DNA of 64,000 bases from Austropuccinia psidii (Eukaryota > Basidiomycota > Pucciniomycetes > Pucciniales > Sphaerophragmiaceae): contig JALGQZ010000009.1 in assembly GCA_023105745.1 (NCBI GenBank), forward strand, positions 19,516,564 through 19,580,563, given 5' to 3'. The position numbers were made by a program, and so were the translations under genes. The notes beneath the pieces are model-generated. The model saw only the letters and a list, made by a program, of their open reading frames with translations. It was not told where the DNA came from and did no database searches. Position 1 is the first letter of the stretch. The number at the start of each line of letters is the position of its first letter. Shown here one piece after another: positions 42,844-53,763 of the stretch.

Positions 42844-43611
42844 TGTCACAGGGGCTCTTCGAAGTGAAGAGGGCCTGGCACTCAGTAAACTGGGACTCAC
42901 TTATGGAGGGCTCAAAGATAAGATAAGATGAGATACACTTAAGAGTGTTAAAGATGAATTACTAAAAGAATGAATATAAGAAAAGCAGCAACAAAAGAAA
43001 TAAGAATAAGAAATAGAAGAGCCAACCACAAACAAGTCCAAGTCCACTGTTTCAACCTGTCAGAATGGAAAGAGAAGGGTTAATAAGGATATGGCCACCC
43101 AACTCATACTGTACAGGCAAAGAAAGAAAAAAGGCAAAGACTAACTTAAGATTAAATAAATATAATACCCAAAATATAAGGATAAGAATATTCAGATAAT
43201 AATAAATCAACTAAATTAATTAACTGGGGAAAAGTCCCCAGGGGGGAGGAAGAGGGGCTGGTATATGTGAGAATCACCAGCCCTGATCCAGAGGAAGAGT
43301 TTTCATGAGAATACTTGATTATTTGAATTGAGTCTGGTCAGTACAGGTCCTGTACAGCTGTACAGAACCTGTACAAGAGGTGTGGTGTATTTGAGTGATC
43401 ATACAGTTCCATATTGGTGTATTGAAACTGTATTGGGTGAATCCAGCCTGTACAGGTATTGACAGGCTGTATTGAGGTACCAAGCTGTATGCATGTTTCA
43501 GAATGAAGATTGCTGAAACTGCATGCTGATGCAGATACTGGATTTGCTGATTTGGGGTGTTTGAGTGGGTGTATGAATGAATACCCTTACCCCTGATGGA
43601 TGGTTGTTACA
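42844..43611 (-). repeat. 5' LTR of the young gypsy element
   Basis: 768 bp, paired with 33299-34066. On the minus strand, ATATACC (a TATA-like word) lies about 36 bases before AGTTAATTAATTTA, the candidate transcript start. The other LTR has one substitution in that word. Confidence 0.95.
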
Positions 43612-43616
43612 CCTGG

Positions 43617-44752
43617 TTATTTCCAAGAGTATAACTGTTTTGGACATTTTTACTACATTGGAATTCAAGAGCAGAATCAGGAAACCTTTTCTGGTGGAGA
43701 AGAGACCTCCTTTTATCCTTAAATGGGATGGAATGGCTCTCTAGGTCTTCCACATAGAGGAAGTGAAGAGTTTTTCACTGCTGAGTCCTTGCTTTTTGTT
43801 TCCACAAATCCTTTTTAAAGGGTGAAGGTTTTCATCTGGGGACCACACAGCCCTCTTCTGACATGTATTACACATAGAATGCTGTACAAAACTTGTATAG
43901 GACCCCAGTATTGAATGAACTATGAGGTATTGAAGTATAAGAATGCTCCTTTGTCTGTTTGACACCTCATAATCATAGTTTTGGGATATTATCCCACAGA
44001 AAAGGTGTATTGGGTCAATTGCAGGATTTTAACCATAAAGCTGCTATAGCTTTGTCAGTTTTTGAGATATTGAGCTCCGTGTTGGCTCATTGTGAAGCTC
44101 TGGATAGGATCTACACAATGGCTCCTCATTTGGTATGGTTAATATTAAATAAGGCAAAGTTATTCCATGTCAAGTTTTGTTTTTCAGATATATGGTTTTC
44201 TCAATATCTGTATGGAGCTTGTTTGCTCAATACCTTTTGTTCTAGAGGAGATATTGCGAAATGGAAGGCAAAATCAGATAGTGCTTGTTGTGCTCCTTCC
44301 AAAAAGACCCCACTTTAAGTATCTCACAATACAATTGCACAAGTTAGATGAGAGGTGAATATTCTGTTCACCCTTATTTCACCTTATTTTGGCCATACCT
44401 TCTGTAAACTTTGTGTTATTGCAATTTGGCTAGGACCATTGGATATCCTTGACTTGAAGCTTTAATTTTAATACCAATTTGCCGGTGTTAAGCCTCTTCC
44501 TCTGGATTTCAGATGGGAGGTAAAAATTAAGGTGTATGCTAAGCAACAACTTTGACCATGAATAGCTGTATTTATTCTTTGTCCTAGGATAGTGAGACTT
44601 GTATATTTAGAAAGAGGTGAGTTTACTTATTATTTTAATACCCTTTGAGATGTTTTGGCTCAGCTCCATGTTTCGGTGGTATCTTGGCTTCACCATTGGT
44701 TTATGGTATTTTGTGTCATGCTTGTGCTCTGGTTTTGAGTCACAGGCTGACA
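43617..44752. other. flanking sequence without a supported gene
   Basis: About 1.1 kb to the right of the young gypsy element. An open frame at 43959-44318 exists but shows no recognisable domain and no splice context. I leave it unassigned. Confidence 0.45.
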
Positions 44753-45560
44753 GCTTTTCTCAATAAAATTAATAATGAAACTATAATAATAAGAAATAAA
44801 TTCTTAATAATAATCATCAAAGATTGAGCTATCAAAATTAAGATTGGAATAATGATGATTAACAAAATATCAATACTTCCCAAATTATTTAATTATTTTG
44901 GGCTCAATTAAGAAATAATATTTATAATTAACCAAAGACAAATATTAAAATCAACACATCCATTTGAATTAAAATTAATCAATGAATCCAACATAATATT
45001 AATTTGACGTATCATAATTCATATGCTTTTTCTCAATAAAAATAAATAATTCAATTATAATAGTAAGAAATAAATTCTTCATAATAATAATCAAATATTC
45101 AGTTATCAAAGTTAAGATTGGAATAATGATGATTAACCAAACTATCAATCCTTCAAAAATTATTTATGTATTTTGAGCTCAATTGAGAAATAATATCAAT
45201 AATTAACCAATGACTATGATTAAAATTAACACATCCATTATAATTGAAAGTAATATTTAAATCCAAAATAATAATAATTTTACTTATCAAAATTCATATG
45301 CTTTTTCTCAATTTGAATTAATAATTAAATTAGAGTAATTAAAATAAATTCTATATAATAATCGTCAAAGATTAAGCTATAAAATATAAGATTGGAATAA
45401 TGATGATTAACCAAAATATCAAGTTCTTCCCAGATTAATTAGTTCTTTTGAGCTAAATTAAGAATTAATATCAATGATTAACCAATGAATATGATTAAAA
45501 ATAACACATCCATTCTAATTGAAATTAATCAATAAACAAAACATAACAATAATTGAGTTA
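44753..45560. repeat. AT-rich tandem repeat, three copies of ~273 bp
   Basis: GCTTTT(T)CTCAAT recurs at 44753, 45025 and 45300. Each copy continues with AAGATTGGAATAATGATGATTAA and ATTAACACATCCATT-like blocks in the same order, with moderate divergence. It looks like a short satellite array. Confidence 0.8.
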
Positions 45561-46780
45561 TTGACTATGAATAATTAGTCAATTAATTATAATAAAAATA
45601 TATAAATGAATAATATTAAGAATTAACATTATAATCCTTAATAATAAATAATCAATAACCATATTTAATAGAAAATCAATTTACGGGGGTTATAATAATG
45701 GTGATTTATATTCCATACAAAATATGAATGTTTGTTAGATGTACTTATTTGCATTTTTTATATTTCATTATATTTTCATGACAGAAATTGTTCTTTTTAC
45801 TTTCTCATGACCCTCAATTTACTCTGATAGCATTTAATATTATAAATTTTCTATTATAAAACTTCATAAAAATGATTATTACCTTTCAAATGGATTTTTA
45901 TTTATATTTTTATTTGCATTTTTTTCTCTATATATAATATTTATACTTTATCATTTTATGTTATTTTATATTCATATTTATTCCTTTTAATATTGAAATG
46001 GAATTCGATTTAATTTTTTCATCTGATATTATTACAACTTTTTCTTTCAATTCAAGGTTCATTTAGTCTGTATGGTTTGAAATATAAGTTGATTTGAGTT
46101 TACCTTGCATTGGTTTTTAAGGTACTCATCATTTGGCTTGTTATTTCATGTAATATTCTATAAATTGAAATTCATTTTTTTAATGTTTATTTTATTGATA
46201 TCCCATTTTTCTTGAATTTTTCTTTTCATTTTTCATTTTATTTTTGTTTTACTTTCTTTTGATTAAATTTGATTATTTTATTTTATTTTCATTATGTTAT
46301 AGGAGTTTTAATGTATCTCAATTTTCATTCCATTCTATCTCTTTTTTTGAGCTTTTTGTCAATTTTTTTATATTTCAATTTATATTGCATATACCTTTTT
46401 TAAAAATTTTGATTCAACTGAGGTTTTCATTTGATTTTATTTTGAGTTTATCTTTATTTTATTTTATCTTTATTTCAACGGTTCCTAACTCTGCTCCAAT
46501 CTCAACATTAATTTTAAATAATTCCATTATACTTTATTTTTATTTTTTACATACTTAATATGGTACACTACAGTACTTGACTGCTATGCATATATAATTA
46601 TATGTGTATGCTGGGGTACCCTCAACCTCACACGAAGTTAAAATCAACTTTTTTTTACCTTTTCATCTTTTCTTTTCTTTTTTTTCATTTTACAGAAATT
46701 GACTTTTACATTTATCTCTTACTCCCAATTGATGAATTTTTATCTTTTAATTCTAGATTTATGGTTCTCTAAAATCACAA
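45561..46780. other. very AT-rich stretch, nothing recognised
   Basis: Poly-T-rich sequence with weak open frames rich in F, I and L, which are composition effects. A short palindrome ATATATAATTATATGT near 46590 is also AT-driven. Confidence 0.5.
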
Positions 46781-47061
46781 AATAGATTTCTGCACCTGAC
46801 CAAGTTGCAAGAGGTACCAAGTCACTCTTGCTGATGGAAAAACTTGGAAAGGAATTTATGCTGACTAAAGCACCCGACAAAGGAATTGGTAAAAAGCAGC
46901 AAAACAGGGAAATTCTGTTCTCAATCTTGGGCTTTCTGAATTATCTCTCAGCCATGAAGGCAATACTCCAAACAATCTGTCTATGTATGAGAATGACACA
47001 GCAAGTGACCCTGAAAACAATGAAATAAATACTTATGGTACCACTACCTCAAATCTCATTA
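46780..47061 (+). pseudogene. degraded exon of the second Plavaka-like transposon (copy 2), probable
   Basis: A coding-like stretch with frame changes ends at a GTGAGT donor (47062). If the solo LTR and one TCTTT duplication are removed, the donor joins a TTTATAG acceptor at 48722, giving a short intron of normal look. The downstream sequence then runs into the transposase pseudogene. The N-terminal part of these transposases is poorly conserved, so the assignment relies mainly on position. Confidence 0.4.
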
Positions 47062-47088
47062 GTGAGTTTTGTTCTTTTTATTTTCTTT

Positions 47089-48712
47089 TGTCACAACCAC
47101 GAATAATCACCCCTCTCAATGGGTGTTGCTGCAATTTCAACCTGAACCCAAGTCATGGTCAATTGACCATATAATATGTTTTATGGCCCATTTTCCTCTT
47201 TTAGTGCACTATGGCCTCTTGGCCATAACACCCTTCCACTGGCCAAATATGGCCCCAGGCCATATCCTGCCTTCATTGGCCTCATTGGCCAATTCCCCAT
47301 CTCACCAACCCCCAGGCCATTATCCTTCTTTTGGGCCTGGGGGTCTTTTCAGTCTTCCAGGGGCCTAGTGCCCCTCTAACCACCACCAGGGCCCTTGGAC
47401 CAACCCTTTATATTAGGGGGGTTTGGGCCATTTAGGCCCCCTACGGCCTCTACAGCCCGTGGGCTGTAATACACGGCCTGCGGTCCGTGGGACCCTTAGG
47501 CCCCTTTTGGCCCAATTCCAATGACGCCAAAAGGGGCTCAGGGGGCAGTACATCAGCCCCCAAACCACAAGTGGGCTCACCTGAGCCATTTTTGACCCCA
47601 AATGGCCAAAACCCACCTTAGGACCCAAAGTGACCAAGAACCACAAGTTGGCCATAAATCAGACCATGGCCTCTGGCAACCATCAGAGGCTGTTAGATCA
47701 GCTCCAAGCAGGGATTCCCTTCCATTTCAGGGGAAGACTTCCCTTCCTTCATTCCACTCCATACTCAAGGACCAGGAGTGGTGCATATATGGTACAATAT
47801 ACCATTATGCACCATTTTTTCTCAGCAATCCAATGGTGAAGCTTTCAGGACCCAATTACGTGATTCAAAATGAAGTTCCCAATACATCACAATCTCCAGA
47901 GGAGGACTTTTCAGCTATTCAGTCTGGCTCTTCCCTGGCGGCTACTGGAAGACCATTCAAGGACCCCAACCACCTGGCCCTGAAGGAGTTGGGTTTTCAA
48001 TTCTCACCAGGACTATTCTAAGGGAAATTTTCCAAGGTAATCAGAAAAATTCAATCATTGTCAAGGAATTAAGCACTCAGCATTCCTTTGACAACTCAAT
48101 TGGTCCATACAGGAAGCAATCAAATATCCTGTATCGGCTTGGCCCAATTGGGCAAATTCATATTCCATGTGGGAATTCAGTAACACAGTTTAATTCTCAA
48201 GATGTCCAGAACTGTATTGGCCCAATTCAGACAATACAGCTGGATGATTCACCTTCCAGGATCAGCCTTCCAGCTTTTCACATATACTGGCCACTTTTCA
48301 TCACCTGGGTACTTTTTCCCCAGGTAATTAATATATTGGATTTATTTTTATCATTATTTCCTTTTACCTCATTTAAGTAAATACTGATAATCTTAAGTCA
48401 GTCATCTGCACCCTTTCTTATTTGCCTGTCAGTGGATATTGGTGTTCATAACCTTTGCTAATTCCATTGTTCTTTCTGGCAGGTTGAAACAGTTAATTAA
48501 GGATTCATTTGGTTGGCTCTTTGGCTTTTGGCTTCTTACTATCCTGGCCATTGGCTCCCTTTCCTTTTATCCTTTGGCATACTTGTCTTTACCTTCTATT
48601 CTTTTTTAAAGGAATATATCCTTTTATTCCTTGATTCTTTTGGATCCCTCCAAGTGAGCTCTTGATTCCTGAGTGCCAGGCCACTCTTACTTTCATAAGA
48701 GCCCCTGTGAAA
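47089..48712 (+). repeat. solo LTR, 1624 bp, relative of the young gypsy LTR
   Basis: It starts TGTCACAACCACGAATAATC and ends GAGCCCCTGTGAAA. TCTTT stands on both sides (47084-47088 and 48713-48717). The right half is homologous to the reverse complement of the young element's LTR: CTGAGTGCCAGGCC then AAGAGCCCCTGTGA, and CTTTTTCCCCAGGTAATTAAT. It is roughly twice as long because of extra GC-rich sequence on the left (GGCCTGCGGTCCGTGGGA). The terminal CA has become AA. No internal region is present, as expected after LTR-LTR recombination. Confidence 0.82.
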
Positions 48713-48879
48713 TCTTTATAGATTAAAGTGTGACTTATTCCTTTTTCTAGATTTTATTTTATATTTCATTATTTGGTTGTATCTTAAATGTGGGATTTGT
48801 TGTGAGAAATGCAGTAGAGAAAGGGATATGGTTATTCATATTATTCAACTCACTCAGCAAAATGATATTATCATAATTC

Positions 48880-49334
48880 AACTACCTAGTGTTCCATTTG
48901 ATATTTGTATAATTTCAAAGCAATTGAAATTGGAGTCTTCATTCGATTGATACATCTGTTTGCCACTTTGTTAGTCACTTTAGTATATTCAAGGAGCACC
49001 TGAATACTGTACATTCAAGCCTACAATCTCAAGCAACAAATTCTTTTCTGAGCTTTTCTGCACTCACAAAATCGCCCCTTCCTCATATCACTTTTACTAC
49101 AAGGAACAAGCCTGTACCATGTCCACCTCTAACTTTTGATTGAATACAACTATGTGGCCAGAGAATTCCTTGTAATCCCTAAGCAACATTCATATCACAA
49201 TAAATTCTTTCTTGGATCACATGGTTTCTCAACATTCCTGTTGTTGAAGCAACGCTCGAACAATGGGAACTCAATCTTTCTTCTCATCAAGGTGATGTTG
49301 TTTTTGATGTGACACAGGCTAATGTCTGCAAAAG
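48880..49334 (+). pseudogene. Plavaka-like transposase pseudogene, 5' part (copy 2)
   Basis: Conceptual translation in shifting frames parallels residues about 165-305 of the intact transposase at 26833-29993: ISKQLKLE with YICLPLC against FEHLQLEP with YICCPQC, and WITWFLNIPVVE against WLARFLQRAEIM. Stops and frame changes are frequent. The gene is interrupted at 49334 by the gypsy element and resumes at 59317. Confidence 0.7.
49330..49334. other. target-site duplication AAAAG (left)
   Basis: AAAAG at 49330-49334 precedes the left LTR and is repeated at 59312-59316 after the right LTR, whose last three bases have changed from ACA to TAA. Confidence 0.8.
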
Positions 49335-51154
49335 TGTGAGCCTTAGAAGTATTTTTATATCCCCAAAAGACCACAAATGATAAATTGAAATACAAATATA
49401 AATTAAATAAATTTATTTATATTATAAAAAGAAAAATATAAATATAAATTTATATTTAAAAATCAAAATTTAATTTTAATTTAAAAATAAAAATTACAAT
49501 AAAATTTAAAATTATGAAAATTCATTTTTACTTGTAAAAATTAAGTAAAAATGAATTTTTAATAAGAATTATAAAATTAAGATATTTTTGGTAAAGATTT
49601 ATATAAAATATATTATAAATTTTTATCTGATAAATAAACATATAAAATTTATTTCACCATTTGATTGCTTCTAAAAAATGAGGTGGGGTCACCTCTGAGT
49701 GAAATTTTTGTAACTCAACTCTAAATAAGCTTAAATTAAGTTTTCAGTATTTTCAATACAAAAATTGAAAATACTCAAAACTTTAATTTGGATCACACCA
49801 CATATGGTGTTAACCATCAATTTTTGTGTTAAAATTGAGGTGTTGTGTTTAGTTTAGAAGTTATGAGGAATTGAAGTATTTTCAATTGATTTCAATTGAA
49901 ATGTCAAAATGTGTGCGTGTATTACATGAGTAAACTTTGAGTTACATATGAGGTATCAATTATTACTGTATTGTACTGTACAATTCAATTGAATTACATA
50001 TTTAAATTACAAGTACAATACATGATGAGGAATTAAAGGAAAAAATAAATTGGAAAGATTAAAATTGGGGGGGGAAGGAACTCTAGCTCTAAGGGGGAGC
50101 CAGACCCCCAAAATCCTTGCTGACAGGCGTGAGATGTCAAAATCACGCAAAAGTTCATCACTTTTGGCCTGGAATTGAGTCACAGGGTCTGTGACTCAAT
50201 TGATGATGAGGTTTTGATACCAACCAGGGTAGTTTAAGCTACTGCCAAGAAGGTAAACTTACCCTTAAGTTGAAAAAATGTTATTAAAAACACTTTTAAC
50301 TGATTTCTAAGCTTCTTACACACATTCTGAAGTGTTTTGAAGGCTCTAGACCAGGTATTGCTTTAGTAATGGCTGATTTAAGGGTCTAAAAATGGCTAAA
50401 AATCGCTAAAACCAGCCCCTTTTTGGTCTAAACCAGGGTTCACTGATGCCATAATTGGCTTTTCTGTTGTCAGACTGTTCTTTACGACTGACAAGAGTAA
50501 ATTTTACTTTTGGAGTAAGAAAATTGATGGCTAGAAAAGAATGTATTCTTTGCCCCACTTTTCTCTTCAGGTTAGAATATTTTCCTTTTATAATTAGTTT
50601 AAACACTGTTAAACCAATCAATATAAGATTCCAACCACCCTTTTTAAATCATTTTGAACCTTTTAACCACGTGATAAATCATTATAATGATTGTTAGTAA
50701 CTCTTATAATCATTTTTACCCCTGAACCACCCCAAAAGTGAATTAAAGCATCTTTCATTACTGTAAACTGTGTCACTTTGTTTCCAAATTAACTCTGGTC
50801 ACTTTTGGGCATGTTTTCTCTTTAGTATTCTTTATAAAGACTTTCTGCCCCAATTAATTGCCTGCAGTCCTTTTCACACTTAATTCCAATTGAAATTGTT
50901 CTTGAAGAAATTTCTTTTGTAGCCTTCAATATCTCTTGTAGAGTATTTTTGGATAAATTTTTATTGTTGGTAAAACAATAAATCTTTGTAATATTGTTGG
51001 TTTATACTAATAAAGTTATATACAATCAAATTGGCCTGTATTATCTTAAGAATAATATATCTTTCTATTTTTAATTGATTTTTTACCTTATACAAATTTT
51101 GAGGACAGGAAAAGTACTTGATTTTTAATCAAAGTTTCATATCCACACCTTACA
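49335..51154 (+). repeat. 5' LTR of the old gypsy element
   Basis: It starts TGTGAGCCTTAGAAGTATTT and ends CACACCTTACA, 1820 bp. The short open frame antisense in its middle also appears in the other LTRs of this family and is not treated as a gene. Confidence 0.9.
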
Positions 51155-51358
51155 TTTAGGGGCCCAGCCACAATATTTTACCTGTGACATATTTTTTTAC
51201 TCTTTTTTAAACATTTTTCTTATATTGAAAAATTTAAAAAACATATAAAAAATACTTATAATTCAAAAGACCCATAAAAAATAATTTTTTATATTATAAG
51301 TGAGGCTTATATTTTTTATTTCCTTTTTTTGAAATAACCTTTTTTTCTACTTAATTAA
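51155..51358 (+). other. leader of the old gypsy element
   Basis: It begins TTTAGGGGCCCAGCCACAAT next to the LTR and is otherwise AT-rich. No tRNA-complementary primer site starting TGG was found at the boundary. Confidence 0.4.
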
Positions 51359-53763
51359 TTGGCTTTTTCATTAATTTTAGTGTCTGACAACTTGGTAAGA
51401 CAAGAAAACATTGAAACAGCCTCAACAGTAACCAGCATTATCCCTGCCAGTACTGTTAATTCAGACCATAATAGTACTGTTATTGTGACTCAAAATAACC
51501 AACCTGAACCAATATCTTCTGAATTTATTAACTTGGATATAAGTAGTAACCTTCAGAAAGCTAATAATTTGGCCAATAGTAAGTTTTTGACGTAAAAAGA
51601 GTATTTCAAGCCTTTTTAATCATAAAATATGCCTTCAACTAGATTAGGAGCCAGCTATAACACCTCAAGCACTCCCAGAAAGGTAATAGATGTGATTATG
51701 GTAGAAGCCAACCAGGTACAGAAGGAAAAGGGTCAGTTGATGACTTCCAAGCAACTAAAATAGGTCATCGTGATGCTGATAATACCATTTTACCTTCACA
51801 AAGAGCTGACACCGCCACAAGAAGCCTCAGTGGACATAGGCAAAGCAAGCCACAAAGCTTACAACAATTCCCTGCAGTACAAGGAGTACCAGATCATTGA
51901 ATATCTGTGGAAAGACTGCATTAATTCTTACCTGACTGAGGGAAAATTCCTGGGCCATCCCAATACTTGCAAATTGCTCAATGGATGGCATCCATTGATG
52001 GAGAAGGAAAACATGATGCTCTTGACACTAGAATGGAGGAAAAACAACCCTCCACCACCCAAGCAAGTGCCAAAAACAGCCCCAGTGGTCAGCAGCAGCA
52101 ATTCCAACATGAAAAAGCATCCACAAGCTCCAAACAAGGGCAAAGGAACGGCACCAGCCACCAAGCCTTACAGCCAGGGCTACAGGATTCCAAAAATTCG
52201 ACAGGATGCCATGGAAAATGTTATTCAGATGGCCAGAACAATGATGGAATTACAAAAGAAAGAGGAGGCCAGAATAAAATATCAGAAATGATATCTGATA
52301 TTTTTGATTCTATTCCAGAGTTGTATGAAGCTGTAACTGACGTCAAGAGTAATCTTTCTGATAAAAATACATTGATTTGTGACAATCTCAAAACACATAA
52401 CTGGAGTCTGAGCCAAATCAATGAAACACTTCAATGTTTTGAAAAATTTTCAAGAACAATTAAAACTTCCAATAATGATAATTCTTTTGGCAATAAGATA
52501 AATGAACAATCTGCCATTCTTAAGGAATTGACAGACAAATATTCTAAATTCAATATTGATGACATGATTGAAACAAGAATAAAACAAGCCATAAATACTA
52601 TCAAAGAGGATAATAAGAAAGCTTTTGATGATATTTGAAAATCATTTACTGAAGTAAAGACACATACAATTGCCTTGAAAAAGTGTTTTGATACCTCAAA
52701 AGAGGAAATATCAAAATTAACAATAAATTTAAATGAGGTTATCTTTGATAATACTAAACAAACAGAATTATGGAATTAGCTGACATATAAAGAGGATGAT
52801 CATAAAAAGAATTTAATAACCTCTATACAAAGCTTAAAACATGAATTAAGAAACTCACAATTATGTAACAACAGTAAAATTAATTATATTGAACAACTAA
52901 TAAACACCTTACCAAGAATGTCTACACCTCTGAATCAAAATGAGGGTACCAGGATTCCCAATCCACAAGCATTTGATATTGAAAATTCTCAATTAAAAAA
53001 TGAATTTTCTACTTCTTTTCATAACTTGGAACCATCAATTGGCCAAGCACTCTTGAAAGAAGTTCCAAAACTTAAGGAATGGCCTCACTTCAGTGGTGAA
53101 TGAGAATATGACCATATGTAATTCATCAGAGGTATTGAAATGATCAAAGAAGACTTTGAATTACCAGACATATTGGTAACAGCCAGGTTTAACACCTTAT
53201 TTACCAAATCAGCTCACAGATGGTATCTCAAATTGAGACAAGCACATGGACACCAAAGTTGGATGTGTTGGAAAACCCAAATTATCAACAAATGGGGCAA
53301 TGATTCTTGAAGGTTTGAATTGGAAACAGACTTTGAATGTGCCAAATTTAATGCTGATAAAGACAAAGCTTTACCATGGTTTTGCCAACAAAAAGACAGA
53401 TTAACAGAATTATATCCTGAAATGTCAGAATTTATGATCCATAGAAAGATTCTGAGACAATGTGGAGGTGACTTAGAGCATGCTGTCAAAAGCAGGACTA
53501 CTGAACAATGTTTAGCAGAGGATATTATCAATATATTAGAAGAAGTAACCACCAGAACCAAAGTTGGTTCTAGTAGGGTGAATCTGAAAACAAGGTTTGA
53601 TACACTTTGGAAAGATTCTGTGGACAAAAACCCCAAAGAAAATTCTAATAATGTTAAGTATAAATCTGCAGATACAGTCGGAAAGTGCCATATTTTCCAA
53701 AGCACCCATTTAACCAATACATGTCCCAAAAGGGGAACATCAATGGAATTGATATTGAAATAG
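51359..53763 (+). pseudogene. gag: gag-like ORF1/ORF2 of the old gypsy element, degenerate
   Basis: A short first segment (51359-51595), a start at 51629 (MPSTRLGASYN) and an ORF1 frame at 51770-52291 precede an overlapping ORF2 frame running to 53763. ORF1 has YRIPKIRQDAMENV and MARTMMEL, conserved in the minus-strand element at 1-1116. ORF2 is rich in K, N and E (coiled-coil-like), then has RWYLKLRQAHGHQSW, as in capsid-type gag domains. In this copy ORF2 is interrupted by TGA at 52636, TAG near 52779, TGA at 53101 and TGA near 53308, all in one frame. A zinc-knuckle-like CHIFQS...CPKRG near 53690 lacks the expected second cysteine. Confidence 0.75.

Larger units (their letters stand above)
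33299..43611 (-). mobile_element. young chromodomain Ty3/gypsy retrotransposon, 10,313 bp
   Basis: Two 768-bp LTRs (33299-34066 and 42844-43611) differ at only four positions and start TG and end CA. A perfect CCTGG duplication flanks them. On the minus strand the order is 5' LTR, gag, -1 frameshift, pol (protease, reverse transcriptase, RNase H, integrase, chromodomain), an antisense gene, polypurine tract and 3' LTR. The near-identity of the LTRs indicates a recent insertion. Even so, pol has two nonsense codons, so this copy probably needs help in trans. The chromodomain places it among the chromoviruses. Confidence 0.95.

Noticed and set aside
43959..44318. 119-codon frame to the right of the young gypsy element
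   Set aside because: No domain, composition bias or splice signal supports it, and it does not match any other part of the window.
46244..46558. 104-codon F/I/L-rich frame resembling a membrane protein
   Set aside because: Poly-T-rich DNA makes such frames by composition alone. The neighbouring sequence is equally biased.
50406..50697. Short frames repeated at 31111-31420, 50406-50697 and 58544-58844
   Set aside because: They are homologous parts of the LTRs and are disrupted differently in each copy. There is no evidence for a protein.
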